A DNA stretch of 50,832 nucleotides from positions 1 to 50,832 of the forward strand of contig JAOUGQ010000002.1 in the NCBI GenBank assembly GCA_029865515.1, in the 5' to 3' direction. The notes under the pieces were generated by a model. It saw only the letters and a program-made list of their open reading frames with translations. It searched no databases and was not told the DNA's origin. Position 1 is the first letter of the stretch, and the number at the start of each line of letters is the position of its first letter. A program made the translations under genes and the position numbers. The stretch is from Nitrospirota bacterium. Its GTDB lineage: Bacteria; Nitrospirota; Nitrospiria; Nitrospirales; UBA8639. Below, piece after piece: positions 40,540 through 50,745 of this stretch.

Positions 40540-41223
40540 GTGGCCCTGCCCTATTACGTTTCACCCGAACAAATGATGCAAGACCGGGCGGAGTATGCCA
40601 AAAAAGGCATTGCTAAAGGCCGCTCAATCATCGCCATGGAATATTCGGATGGAGTGTTGTTTGTGGCCGATAACCCTAGCGCTTCTCTGTTTAAAATCTC
40701 TGAGATCTATGACAGCATCGCCTTTTCCGGCGCTGGGCGATACAGCGAATTTGAAAATCTCCGGAAAGCCGGCATTCAACATGCCGACGTCAAAGGCATG
40801 ATGTATAGCCGAGAGGATGTGACTGCACGATCACTAGCTAATGGCTATTCGCAAATTCTTGGCACCCTCTTTAGCCAGGAAATGAAACCCTACGAAGTGG
40901 AACTGCTCTTGGCTCAGGTCGGGGAGACACCCGAACGCAATGAGTTATACCGAATTTCGTTTGATGGCAGTATTGTAGATGAACGAAAATTTACCGCCAT
41001 CGGGGGACGATCCGAAGCCATATTGACCTTACTTCGAAAAGAAACTTCTGAAACGTGTCCGTCTCTAAAAGAGGCCTTAACACTATGCCAACACGCCTTT
41101 GAGCGTGGCGCTGATCCCAAATCCAGCCTGGAAGGCCTGGAAGTCGCCCTCCTTGACCGCACACGAAAAGGTAGAAAGTTCCGCCGGGTTCCGACTCCCG
41201 AAGCCTCCCAAATTCTGGCTTAA
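40540..41223 (+). CDS. prcA: 20S proteasome alpha subunit (PrcA)
   Basis: Outer-ring subunit that gates the chamber and receives the Mpa C-termini. The 227 aa product starts ALPYYVSPEQMMQDRAEYA, close to the Mycobacterium PrcA start, and continues with KGIAKGRSIIAMEYSDGVLFVADNP (split as KGIAKGRSIIAM and VLFVADNPSASLFKISE), GRYSEFENLRKAGIQ, LANGYSQILGTLF and KPYEVELLLAQV. Lys residues for docking the ATPase tails appear conserved. The start is a GTG at 40540, three bases after prcB, with AGGAGA about 10 bases upstream. No catalytic Thr is expected or seen. Confidence 0.96.
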   Translation: MALPYYVSPEQMMQDRAEYAKKGIAKGRSIIAMEYSDGVLFVADNPSASLFKISEIYDSIAFSGAGRYSEFENLRKAGIQHADVKGMMYSREDVTARSLANGYSQILGTLFSQEMKPYEVELLLAQVGETPERNELYRISFDGSIVDERKFTAIGGRSEAILTLLRKETSETCPSLKEALTLCQHAFERGADPKSSLEGLEVALLDRTRKGRKFRRVPTPEASQILA

Positions 41224-41510
41224 TCCTCCCCGTCCCTGCTCTGTCCCTCAGTTGAACATTAATTGATGGCGGTGTATTCTGATTAGAGGGATTGTGAAAA
41301 ATTCCCAATGGTTTTAAGAGCAATCCATTCCAAGAGTCCCCATAAAATAAACAAGGAATTTCTTAAGAAGACGGTTGAGAAAGACTGCGCAAAACAAAGA
41401 GGATGAGATAAACAGATTGGTAGGGTGAGGCCTTCGAGCGAGGAGGAGAACGCCGGTGATGGATTTTCCATCATTTCCTTGAGGGCCTTGGAGGAAGGAA
41501 ACCTCCGGGT
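41224..41510. other. Intergenic gap between prcA and pafA
   Basis: 287 bases with no Pup or UBact-like gene. The only small plus-strand frame is a 32-codon ATG frame at 41308-41406 whose peptide is basic and ends KQRG, unlike the acidic Pup tail ending GGQ or GGE. A GGAGG ribosome site at the 3' end serves pafA. No clear promoter was identified. Confidence 0.6.
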
Positions 41511-42887
41511 ATGATGAAACGAATCGTTGGCCTTGAAAGTGAATACGGCCTGACATTTTCGCCAAATGGGCGAGTCTATCTTCCCATTGAAAAAATCCTC
41601 GGTTACATTTTTGAGGGACTCATCCCCAATAGCTGGCCCTCGAATGCCTTTCTGACCAATGGGGCACGATTCTACCAGGACACCGGCTGCCATCCTGAAT
41701 ATTCCACTCCCGAATGCGATGACCTGATTGATCTCATCATCCACGACAAAGCGGGAGAGCGTATTTTAGAAAGTTGTCTCCCCATCGCCGAGGAACGCTT
41801 ACGTGAAGAAGGGCTTTCCGGCGAAATTTTTATATTCAAGAACAATACGGATTCCCTCGGCAACACCTACGGTTGTCATGAAAATTTCCTCATGCGCCGG
41901 GATGTGGACTTTTGGAAAGTCAGTGAACAGCTCATCCCTTTTTTCGTAACCCGCCAAATTTTTTCGGGAGCCGGAAAAATTCTTAAAGTGTCGGGGAAGT
42001 CCCAATTTTTCATCTCCCAACGCGCTCAGCATATCCACGAAAAAACATCATCCTCCACCACGTCCTCCCGCAGCATCATCAACACACGGGACGAACCGCA
42101 TGCCGACGCGGAAAAATTCCGTCGGCTTCATATCATTCTCGGCGATTCCAATATGTCTGAATTTTCCACCTATTTGAAGGTGGGAACGGCAATGATCGTA
42201 CTCTCAATGATCGAAGAAGGATTCACCATCCCTCATATTGAGTTAGAAGAACCTGTCAAAGCCATTCGAGACATCTCCCGCGATCCTACCCTGAAGAGGA
42301 CGATCAAACTGGAAGATGGGCGAAACCTGAGCGCATTAGAAATTCAACGAATTTTCTGGGAGCGGGCTGGTGAGTATTTAGAATCGCAACCTCCGAATAA
42401 AGTGATGTCAGAGATCCATTATGAATGGGGTCGAGTTCTGAACCTGCTTGAAGTTTCGCCAATGAAACTGGTTCGGGAAATCGACTGGATCACCAAACAA
42501 TGGCTCTTAGAAAACTACATGGCCAATAAATCCTGTGGATGGGATGACCCCCGATTGGGCATGATGGACCTGCAATACCATGACATTAATCGACAGCGAA
42601 GCCTCTTTCATCTGTTAGCTGAACGAAATCACATCAGGAAAATGGTTGATGAGGAGGCAATTGAGCAAGCAAAAACGATTCCTCCTCAAACCACACGGGC
42701 AAAGGTGCGGGGGGATTTCATCAGATTTGCCCGTGCAAAAAATCGGTCGTATACTGTGGATTGGACCTATCTCAAACTAAACGGATACTGGGAAGAAACC
42801 ATTCTCTGCATGGATCCTTTCTGTCCTTTTAACCGACGGGTGGAAGAATTGCTCAGCCAAGTTCCCCACAGCCGGCTCTATCCATGA
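41511..42887 (+). CDS. pafA: PafA, Pup--protein ligase
   Basis: Glutamine-synthetase-like ligase that couples the modifier's C-terminal Glu to substrate lysines using ATP. The 458 aa product shows RIVGLESEYGLTF, TNGARFYQDTGCHPEYSTPECD with the likely catalytic Asp57, FKNNTDSLGNTYGCHENF, IINTRDEPHADAEKFRRLH and LGDSNMSEFSTYLKVGTA, plus the C-terminal QPPQTTR-type block (here PPQTTRAKVRGDFI) and VDWTYLKLN. The first residues and the lack of the Dop loop separate it from Dop. The ATG at 41511 follows GGAGGAAGG. Its stop overlaps the next start by ATGA, so the M23 gene is coupled to it. Confidence 0.95.
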   Translation: MMKRIVGLESEYGLTFSPNGRVYLPIEKILGYIFEGLIPNSWPSNAFLTNGARFYQDTGCHPEYSTPECDDLIDLIIHDKAGERILESCLPIAEERLREEGLSGEIFIFKNNTDSLGNTYGCHENFLMRRDVDFWKVSEQLIPFFVTRQIFSGAGKILKVSGKSQFFISQRAQHIHEKTSSSTTSSRSIINTRDEPHADAEKFRRLHIILGDSNMSEFSTYLKVGTAMIVLSMIEEGFTIPHIELEEPVKAIRDISRDPTLKRTIKLEDGRNLSALEIQRIFWERAGEYLESQPPNKVMSEIHYEWGRVLNLLEVSPMKLVREIDWITKQWLLENYMANKSCGWDDPRLGMMDLQYHDINRQRSLFHLLAERNHIRKMVDEEAIEQAKTIPPQTTRAKVRGDFIRFARAKNRSYTVDWTYLKLNGYWEETILCMDPFCPFNRRVEELLSQVPHSRLYP

Positions 42888-43804
42888 ATCGCGTGTTGCC
42901 TCCATCCCCACCACCTCATCCTGCATTCTCCTGGAAAGTGCTGTTTGTCGTCTGCTTGCTGATCGCCAGTATTTTCCCTATTCAGATTGTCCCCAGCGCA
43001 GAACGCCACCGACCAGGAGCTGACGGCCAATTCAGTGGAAAGCAGGGGCAAGTCCTCTGGATCGAAGTTCCGGTAGCCGATCCAGAGGCAAAAGTAAGTG
43101 GCATGTTTTTAAAACGGAAGATCCCATTTTTTCAGAATTCCGATGGCCGTTTTGCAGGAATCGTGGGAATTGATATGGAAGATCCACCGGGCTTGCAGGA
43201 GTTAAGTGTCAATGTCCATACCAACAGCGGGACGGATCATCTCAGCTACTCCGTCTTAATCATCAAAGAACACTATGCCGTCCAACACCTGACCCTCCCG
43301 AAAGACAAAGTCGATCTTGACCCCAAAACCTTAAAGCGGGTCCAACAAGAACAGAAAGAACTGGCAGAAGCCTTTCACCATATCAGCGCTCTTCCCTTAT
43401 GGGATGGTCCTTTTCTTGAGCCCGTCAATGGGAAAGTGACAGGCGTGTTTGGCAGTCGTCGAGTCATTAACGGACAACCCCGCCGGCCTCATTCCGGAGA
43501 AGATATTGCGGCGCCAAATGGAACTCCGGTCCAGGCCATCAACAAGGGCACGGTCGTGAAAACGATGAACCACTTCTTCTCGGGAAAGGGTGTCGTCCTG
43601 GATCATGGAGTGGGACTGTTTTCCATGTACTTTCATCTCTCGGAGATTGACGTCAAGTCTGGCCAAGCCATTCAAAAAGGAGAAGCCCTGGGAAAAGTAG
43701 GAGCCAGTGGAAGAGCCACCGGCCCACACCTCCATTGGGGCATTCACTTAAATGGCTCACGAATCAACCCCTATGCCTTGACCGCTCTTCCCATACCCAA
43801 CTAA
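42884..43804 (+). CDS. M23 family metallopeptidase, likely active
   Basis: A 306 aa secreted or anchored peptidoglycan endopeptidase. It has an N-terminal hydrophobic segment (about 17-34), a beta-rich N-terminal domain (about 50-130), and a LytM domain (about 178-302) with all zinc and catalytic positions: His203 and Asp207 in PHSGEDIA, His251 in YFHLSE, and His282 and His284 in GPHLHWG. Unlike the EnvC-like protein in this window it should be catalytically competent. The start overlaps pafA (ATGA). Why a wall hydrolase is coupled to pafA is unknown; it is either operon read-through or functional linkage. Confidence 0.9.
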   Translation: MNRVLPPSPPPHPAFSWKVLFVVCLLIASIFPIQIVPSAERHRPGADGQFSGKQGQVLWIEVPVADPEAKVSGMFLKRKIPFFQNSDGRFAGIVGIDMEDPPGLQELSVNVHTNSGTDHLSYSVLIIKEHYAVQHLTLPKDKVDLDPKTLKRVQQEQKELAEAFHHISALPLWDGPFLEPVNGKVTGVFGSRRVINGQPRRPHSGEDIAAPNGTPVQAINKGTVVKTMNHFFSGKGVVLDHGVGLFSMYFHLSEIDVKSGQAIQKGEALGKVGASGRATGPHLHWGIHLNGSRINPYALTALPIPN

Positions 43805-43918
43805 CTTGAGGGCGCATGGCGTTTTGTCTTTCCCTCACTGCACCTGACTCAGATTGAACACGCCATTCTTCTGGAAAGTGTACCCGTCTCGATAGCCAAT
43901 GAAAGAGGCCCCTGTATC

Positions 43919-44476
43919 ATGCGTTATCTCTGTGTCTTCTGCGGTTCAAGTCTAGGGCACCATCCCGGCTTTACCAACATGGCTGAGCGATTGGGCCACG
44001 CACTTGTCCAAAAGGGCATAGGATTGGTCTACGGTGGGGGGAATATTGGCCTGATGGGCGTGCTGGCTTCAACCGTACTGCACGAGGGAGGAACGGTCAT
44101 CGGAGTCATTCCAAGCCATCTGGCAGAGAAAGAACTCTTACACCCCAATCTCACCACCACCCATATCGTGAACACCATGCATGAACGGAAAGCCCTCATG
44201 GCCGATCTGTCAGCCGGTTTCATCACGTTACCAGGCGGGTTTGGGACACTTGAAGAATGTTGCGAAATGGTGACTTGGGCCCAGTTGAAACTTCACCACA
44301 AGCCCTGCGGGCTGTTGAATTGCTTTGGATTTTTTGATGGCCTATTGGGATTTTTGGATCATCAAGTCCAAGAGGGTTTCGTCACCACGGCCAACCGGGC
44401 GTTAATTCTTGAAGCAACAAGCCCCGAAGCCTTGTTAACCCTTATCTTAGGCAAACTGGAGCCTGACGTCCGATAG
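43919..44476 (+). CDS. LOG family protein (nucleotide 5'-monophosphate phosphoribohydrolase type)
   Basis: A 185 aa Rossmann-fold protein of the LOG/TIGR00730 family, which releases a base from a nucleoside monophosphate, as in cytokinin activation. Diagnostic motifs are CVFCGSSLGHHPGF at the start, YGGGNIGLMGVLA (about 40-52) and PGGFGTLEE (about 101-109) with the catalytic Arg in HERKALM. Bacterial members are often annotated lysine decarboxylase-like, which is not supported here. In Mycobacterium a LOG protein (Rv1205) is a well-known Pup-proteasome substrate whose breakdown avoids cytokinin-derived aldehyde toxicity, so its place just downstream of the proteasome locus is suggestive. Confidence 0.92.
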   Translation: MRYLCVFCGSSLGHHPGFTNMAERLGHALVQKGIGLVYGGGNIGLMGVLASTVLHEGGTVIGVIPSHLAEKELLHPNLTTTHIVNTMHERKALMADLSAGFITLPGGFGTLEECCEMVTWAQLKLHHKPCGLLNCFGFFDGLLGFLDHQVQEGFVTTANRALILEATSPEALLTLILGKLEPDVR

Positions 44477-44487
44477 AATCATTCAGC

Positions 44488-45330
44488 CTAATAGGCCGAA
44501 GGCCTGGAAAGGGGGCGGTTTGTCATCATTTCCATTGCACGAAGATTATCAAAGGAAAACCCTCCATCCCCCATCGCCACCAAGCCCAACTTGCCCTTTC
44601 TGAAGGATTGATCGTACACGTCAATCATGAGGTGATGATCGAAAAAGATTTCGGTAAATTCCTTACTGATAATGGTATTTCGTTGAATCCGAAGAAAATG
44701 CCAGTCTGATGGTGAAGGAATGAGGACCTCCCTCGCTAATTCAGTTGGTTGACCATCCTTCACTACATAGGCCACAACCTCGTTAGTTTTGGGTTCAACG
44801 ACGACCGCATAGAAATTGTTGTCATCCTGAATCCCATAGGCCAATCCGGCTTTGCCAGACGAAGTTCCTAACTCGAGTTTAATCCGGACCGAGAGATCCA
44901 CATATTCAGCCACCACGCCTTCAGCCACAAGTAACTGATAGCACCAACCCTCACGACAGTGTAACCGCTGTTCCACCAGGCGAGGGCGACTGGGAGCGGT
45001 GGCGTCTTCTTTCACTGACCACTCCCCTTCTCCTGAAGTCCCGCCAACAGCCTGCGTAAAGCCCTCCGGCAACCCGTTTGAAGAAGATTGGTCAAAATTC
45101 CATTCTTGGAAAAGCGGGGGGGTGGTTTTATGGAAAGGCTTCGGAAGCTCCTGAGGGTGATCCTCAGCAAACCCCTCTGAGACACCGATCAAAAAAAGGC
45201 TCATGGCCATCACGACTATCCGTCCAAAACCGGTAAAATGATTTCGTGTGCCCCCCACCCCCTGACCAGAAAATACCCTATAAATGAAATGTCTCACAGA
45301 CCGGCTCAATCGCTCTTGTTTCATGACCAT
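44488..45330 (-). CDS. Secreted protein with a concanavalin/jelly-roll-like fold (DUF1080-like)
   Basis: A 280 aa protein. An N-terminal hydrophobic segment at about 36-54 ends GFAEDHP and looks like a signal peptide behind a basic leader. The mature part is a beta-rich domain with the pattern of DUF1080/LamG jelly-rolls: EWNFD near the start, VDLSVRIKLELGTSSGKAGL, YGIQDDNNFYAVVVEP, WHFLRIQR, and KGKLGLVAMGDGGFSFDNLR. These read as a carbohydrate-binding-like sandwich; no catalytic residues are evident, and the sugar ligand is unknown. It starts at ATG 45330 (or 45324) and is divergent from the TolC gene. Confidence 0.7.
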   Translation of the reverse strand: MVMKQERLSRSVRHFIYRVFSGQGVGGTRNHFTGFGRIVVMAMSLFLIGVSEGFAEDHPQELPKPFHKTTPPLFQEWNFDQSSSNGLPEGFTQAVGGTSGEGEWSVKEDATAPSRPRLVEQRLHCREGWCYQLLVAEGVVAEYVDLSVRIKLELGTSSGKAGLAYGIQDDNNFYAVVVEPKTNEVVAYVVKDGQPTELAREVLIPSPSDWHFLRIQRNTIISKEFTEIFFDHHLMIDVYDQSFRKGKLGLVAMGDGGFSFDNLRAMEMMTNRPLSRPSAY

Positions 45331-45708
45331 CCCTACTCTTAAAAATAAATGAAATTAATAAACGGCTCAACCCATAACGCCTACGATGATACGCATTCTC
45401 GCCGGAAGTCCACAACCCCTTGGTTACAACTCAACCAAGCCCCATTCCTATCATCCAAACCAGTCGGTCCAGTTCAGTTTTTGCTTGTTTATTACATAGA
45501 AGAGCCAACTTCGTAAACATACGTGAGTGCTTATCATAATAAGTGCTCCACCTCACGCCCGACATTTTCACGGGTAATCGCCAGCAGAAAGAGGCAAGGC
45601 GTACGTGCTGGACTCTGTCTAGACATTCCAATAAAAAAATTGCGGAAACCGGCAGGCTTTGATAGGTTGAACAAGGGTCATCTCATTGATTCTCCCTAAA
45701 GATCCCGT
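45331..45708. other. Divergent intergenic region with an imperfect dyad
   Basis: 378 bases without a credible gene. It contains a nested dyad at 45522-45557: outer arms CGTGAG (45522-45527) and CTCACG (45552-45557), inner arms CTTAT (45530-45534) and ATAAG (45539-45543). This could be an operator for the divergent secreted protein or the efflux operon. No clear promoter pair was assigned. Confidence 0.4.
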
Positions 45709-47304
45709 ATGAGCCGGATCATGATAATCCGTTTTATGCCTCGATTGGTTTTTCTTGCATGCCTGACCCTGGTATTACTAGGTGGGGCACCCGTAAGTGG
45801 AAGCAGTTCCTCAAGCATCTCTAGCAATGAGGACCTGACTTTCACAGAACTCCTGCCTTCTGATTCCGTCATCACGCTGACGTTACAGGAAGCCGTCATG
45901 CAGGCCCTGGAACATAATCTCGACATTCAGGTGAGTCGACAGAGCAGAGATGTTCGACTCACCGATATTATCTTCCAACAAGCACAATTCGACCCCACGG
46001 TCCAGTTAAGCGGACGGTACGACCGGAATGTCTCCCCACTCAATAGACCCATTTTCGGCTTCGGTGGCGCCACCGTGGGATCAGAGCCTGACAAGATTGA
46101 TCAAAATGATACAAATTTAGGGTTGGGAATAAAGCAAAAGCTGCTCACCGGAGGATCGTACGATCTGAAGTTTGATACCAACCGGAACTCCGTGGCAGGA
46201 GAAACCAGTTTTCTGTTTAACCCATCCTATACAAGCAACCTCCGCTTCGATCTGACGCAACCGCTTCTTCGCAACTTCGGGCCGACCATTACCAAAGTCC
46301 AAATCACCCTCGCACGAAATGCGGCAGACCTGGAACAACTCACGCTCGTCAACCAGGTTCTGTCAGTGATCGCTCAAGTTGAACAGGCATACTGGGAACT
46401 GGTCTTTGCCCGCGAAAATTTAAAAGTGACCCGTGCGACCCTACAAGCCGCAGAAGAACTACTGGCCAGCAATCGCGCGAAGGTCAAGGCCGGGGTGATG
46501 GCCGACGTCGAAGCCCTCCAGGCTCAAGCCGGAGTGGCCAACCAGGTCGAACAAATTTTACTGGCCCAAAAAACAGTACTGGACCAGGAAGACCAACTTC
46601 GGCGTCTCCTCAACAATTCGGAATACAATCTGACCCAAACCACACCCCTCGTCCCGCTCGACCCACCCGTTCAACAACGTCAGGAGACGCCGCTCAAGGA
46701 AAGCCTTCAATCGGCATTCGAACATCGCCCGGAAATCCTGCAAGCCCAAAAAAACATTGAAACCTCCACCGTCAACACCCGCTTTGCCAAAAACCAGCTT
46801 CTGCCCGATATCGCCTTTCAGGGGAGTCTTGGTCTCAGCGGTCTGGGCAAAAATCCAGGAGATAATCTGGACCGTTTAGGCAGCACTGATTTCTACAACA
46901 TGGGGGGAGGGCTCGTACTCAGCTACCCATTAGGAAACCGCTCGGCCCAAAGCCAATATCAACGGCGGGTGTTGGAGACACAACAAAGCCAGGTCTCCCT
47001 CCTGCGTGTTCGCCAACAAATCATCCTTGACGTCAAAGAAGCCATTCGTCAGGTTCAGACCAGCTTCAAACGCACCCGGACCAATCAAACCGCTCGCCAA
47101 CTCTCCGAAAGACAACTCAAGGCTGAAGAGGAACGCCTGAACCTCGGACTCAGCACCACCCGGTTGGTTTTAGAATTTCAAAGGGACCTGAGAATAGCCA
47201 GGGGAAGGGAATTACGAGCCATTCTCGATTACAACCAATCATTATCCCGTCTCCGACTCGTCACCGCTTCGACTCTCGAGCACTACCACATTGAAGTCCA
47301 GTAA
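45709..47304 (+). CDS. TolC family outer-membrane efflux protein
   Basis: A 531 aa outer-membrane channel with a signal peptide (about 5-30) and two long helical repeats of the TolC fold. Visible blocks are SVITLTLQEAVMQALEHN, LRFDLTQPLLRNFG (about 174-187), QVEQAYWELVFARENLKV (about 220-237) and, in the second repeat, VNTRFAKNQLLPDIAFQG and LVLSYPLGNRSAQSQY. It should form the exit duct for the MacA- and MacB-like proteins encoded next. About 290 bases separate it from the adaptor gene, so it may have its own transcript. Export substrate unknown. Confidence 0.9.
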   Translation: MSRIMIIRFMPRLVFLACLTLVLLGGAPVSGSSSSSISSNEDLTFTELLPSDSVITLTLQEAVMQALEHNLDIQVSRQSRDVRLTDIIFQQAQFDPTVQLSGRYDRNVSPLNRPIFGFGGATVGSEPDKIDQNDTNLGLGIKQKLLTGGSYDLKFDTNRNSVAGETSFLFNPSYTSNLRFDLTQPLLRNFGPTITKVQITLARNAADLEQLTLVNQVLSVIAQVEQAYWELVFARENLKVTRATLQAAEELLASNRAKVKAGVMADVEALQAQAGVANQVEQILLAQKTVLDQEDQLRRLLNNSEYNLTQTTPLVPLDPPVQQRQETPLKESLQSAFEHRPEILQAQKNIETSTVNTRFAKNQLLPDIAFQGSLGLSGLGKNPGDNLDRLGSTDFYNMGGGLVLSYPLGNRSAQSQYQRRVLETQQSQVSLLRVRQQIILDVKEAIRQVQTSFKRTRTNQTARQLSERQLKAEEERLNLGLSTTRLVLEFQRDLRIARGRELRAILDYNQSLSRLRLVTASTLEHYHIEVQ

Positions 47305-47593
47305 TTGAAATGTGGGGAAAGCAGGCCTTGAGCCCTGCCGAAGGATCCGGATGTCGCGTTTTCCTCGCTCATAGAATTCTCTGCCCGAGTCGTGCGGCTC
47401 ATCCTTCTCGCTTCGTGCGGCCTTGCCACTGTCAACACGCAAGTCTTCGCACATTGGGGCGAGAGAGCTTCCAGGGGGTGGCCATTTTCGAATACCCCCG
47501 TCTTTTAAGTTCACAGTCCTTCTCCAGACTTGTTACCATGTGAATGGATCTACCCACGTCTGGTGAAGAAAAAAGCATGGGCTCATTTTTGAT
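47305..47593. other. Gap between the TolC and MacA-like genes
   Basis: 289 bases without a gene I can support. The octamer CGTGCGGC occurs twice, about 26 bases apart, at roughly 47391-47425. No clear promoter or terminator. Confidence 0.4.
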
Positions 47594-48733
47594 ATGAACA
47601 AAACATCCTGGGTACTCACCATCTTGGTGCTCGTAGGAGCCTCCCTTGCGGTGTTGCAATATTTACGGTCAACAGACCAACGTCCTTCCGACACCACACC
47701 TCGCAAACTAGTCGAAGTCGTCCGTACCTCGCTACAGACGAAGGTATCTGAAACAGGAACGATCCTGCCCTCACAGACCATTGAAATAAAATCTCAATTT
47801 TCCGGGGAAGTCGCCCAATTATTTGTGACGGCGGGGCAGGAAGTGCAAAAAGATCAAATTTTAGGGATTATTCGACAGGAATCCAGCCAAGCCCGCACGG
47901 TGGCCCAGCTTCGGGCCGGCATCCAAGAAGAACGGTTAAACGTGGACACCGCTCATCGAGCATGGGTCCGTGCAGAATCCTTGTTTCAAAAAGGGTTTAT
48001 TCCTCAAAAAGAATTGGAACTCTCTCAACGGGACTATCAACAATCCCTGGTTCGTCTGGAATTGGCGGAGCGGCAACTCTTACTGGCATTAGGCGGGAAT
48101 CAGGAATTGTTTGAACGGTACCGCGAAGGCTCCGTTTCAAAAACCCGGCCTGAAGAATTTCAGGTCCGGTCGCCCTCCCAAGGGACTGTCCTGGAAATTC
48201 TCGTCCATACCGGTGAAATCATCACCTCAGGAACAGCCACATTCGGCGGAGGAACAGTCCTCATGCGAATTGCCGATCTCTCGCACATGGTGGTCAAAGC
48301 GAAAATCAACGAAGTCAATATACCAAGGGTTTCGGTCGGACAACCCGTCGACATTCGATTAGATGCCTTACCGGGACAACTCTTTAAGGGCCGGGTCAGG
48401 GCTATAGCCACTCAAGGGGTGAAGGAAAACAATCTTGTCACTTATGAAATCTCTATTGATATTGAAAATTCTCATCCCGCCCTGAAGCCTATGCTTACCG
48501 CAAACATTGATATCGAAACGAAACGGCTGGAAGATGTGCTCACCATTCCGCTGGAGGTGTTGCGAGTTGAAAATGGAGATGACGTGGTCGAAGTGATGTC
48601 AGAAGGCCAACCTCAAACCCGCAAGGTTCGTGTGGCATTCCGGACCGACACGCAGGCCATCATCACCAAAGGGCTTCAAGAGCACGACCAGGTTTTCATC
48701 CCTTCATTTAAAAAGGAAGAGGCTCGTCGATAG
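47594..48733 (+). CDS. Periplasmic adaptor (membrane fusion) protein, MacA/HlyD-like
   Basis: A 379 aa adaptor with an N-terminal anchor (about 5-23), a lipoyl-like hairpin (TILPSQTIEIKSQFSGEVAQL, split as SQFSGEVAQLFVTAGQEVQ, about 65-85, and the partner half RSPSQGTVLEILVHTGEII at about 194), a helical hairpin (about 95-170) and beta-barrel and proximal domains. The MacA-type order, followed directly by a MacB-type ATPase and permease, supports a tripartite pump with the TolC gene upstream. It stops 14 bases before the ATPase start. Substrate unknown: macrolides, peptides and lipoproteins are all possible for the family. Confidence 0.92.
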   Translation: MNKTSWVLTILVLVGASLAVLQYLRSTDQRPSDTTPRKLVEVVRTSLQTKVSETGTILPSQTIEIKSQFSGEVAQLFVTAGQEVQKDQILGIIRQESSQARTVAQLRAGIQEERLNVDTAHRAWVRAESLFQKGFIPQKELELSQRDYQQSLVRLELAERQLLLALGGNQELFERYREGSVSKTRPEEFQVRSPSQGTVLEILVHTGEIITSGTATFGGGTVLMRIADLSHMVVKAKINEVNIPRVSVGQPVDIRLDALPGQLFKGRVRAIATQGVKENNLVTYEISIDIENSHPALKPMLTANIDIETKRLEDVLTIPLEVLRVENGDDVVEVMSEGQPQTRKVRVAFRTDTQAIITKGLQEHDQVFIPSFKKEEARR

Positions 48734-48747
48734 GGCAGCAAGAAACT

Positions 48748-49455
48748 TTGAACATGCTGATCCAGCTCAAGCACATTGACAAAATCTACAAAGCCGGGCA
48801 AGTCGACGTGCCGGCATTGATCGACATCAACCTCCAGGTTGAGCGGGGAGAATTTGTCGCCATTATCGGTCAGTCCGGAAGCGGGAAAACGACACTCCTG
48901 GATATTGTCGGCTGTTTAAGCCGTCCCACAAGTGGGGAATACTGGCTGGATGGAGACCATGTCAACTCCCTTCCCGACGCCAGCCTGACCGGCATCCGCA
49001 ACCGAAAAATCGGGTTCATCTTTCAAACATTTCATTTACTCGCACGGAAAACGGCATTGGAAAATGTGCAACTTCCTCTGATGTATGCCGGTGTCTCACG
49101 GAAGGCCCAACAGGATAAAGCGCGGGAATTATTAACCAGGGTCGGGCTGCAAGACCGTCTACTTCATTACAGCAATCAGTTATCGGGAGGCCAGCAGCAA
49201 CGGGTGGCAATCGCTCGTGCGTTGGCCAACAGCCCTCCCCTCCTACTGGCTGACGAGCCAACGGGAAACCTGGACAGTCAATCAGGCAAGGATATCCTTG
49301 CCCTCTTTGAGCAACTTCACCATCAAGGGCAAACGATTGTCATGATTACACATGATCCACTCATCGCAGAGCGGGCAGAACGCCGCATCACCTTGTCTGA
49401 TGGCAGAATCGTGGCAGATGAGCCGGCGTATCAGGCTGCACCGGTGCTGGGGTAA
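48748..49455 (+). CDS. MacB-type ABC transporter ATPase
   Basis: A 235 aa ABC ATPase of the LolD/MacB group. Walker A is GQSGSGKTT (about 40-48), the Q-loop is [18 protein letters not shown], the signature [15 protein letters not shown] (about 144-158), Walker [13 protein letters not shown] and the switch MITHD. All catalytic positions look intact. It starts 14 bases after the adaptor and is followed 5 bases later by the permease, so the two ABC halves are separate chains here, unlike E. coli MacB, which is a fusion. Confidence 0.94.
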   Translation: MNMLIQLKHIDKIYKAGQVDVPALIDINLQVERGEFVAIIGQSGSGKTTLLDIVGCLSRPTSGEYWLDGDHVNSLPDASLTGIRNRKIGFIFQTFHLLARKTALENVQLPLMYAGVSRKAQQDKARELLTRVGLQDRLLHYSNQLSGGQQQRVAIARALANSPPLLLADEPTGNLDSQSGKDILALFEQLHHQGQTIVMITHDPLIAERAERRITLSDGRIVADEPAYQAAPVLG

Positions 49456-49460
49456 CATCT

Positions 49461-50681
<1,221 letters not shown>

Positions 50682-50745
50682 AATTGGAGAGTTCAGCAGG
50701 TTTTCACCAAGAACCAATTTTGCTTTCCATGCCCATCGAACGCAT

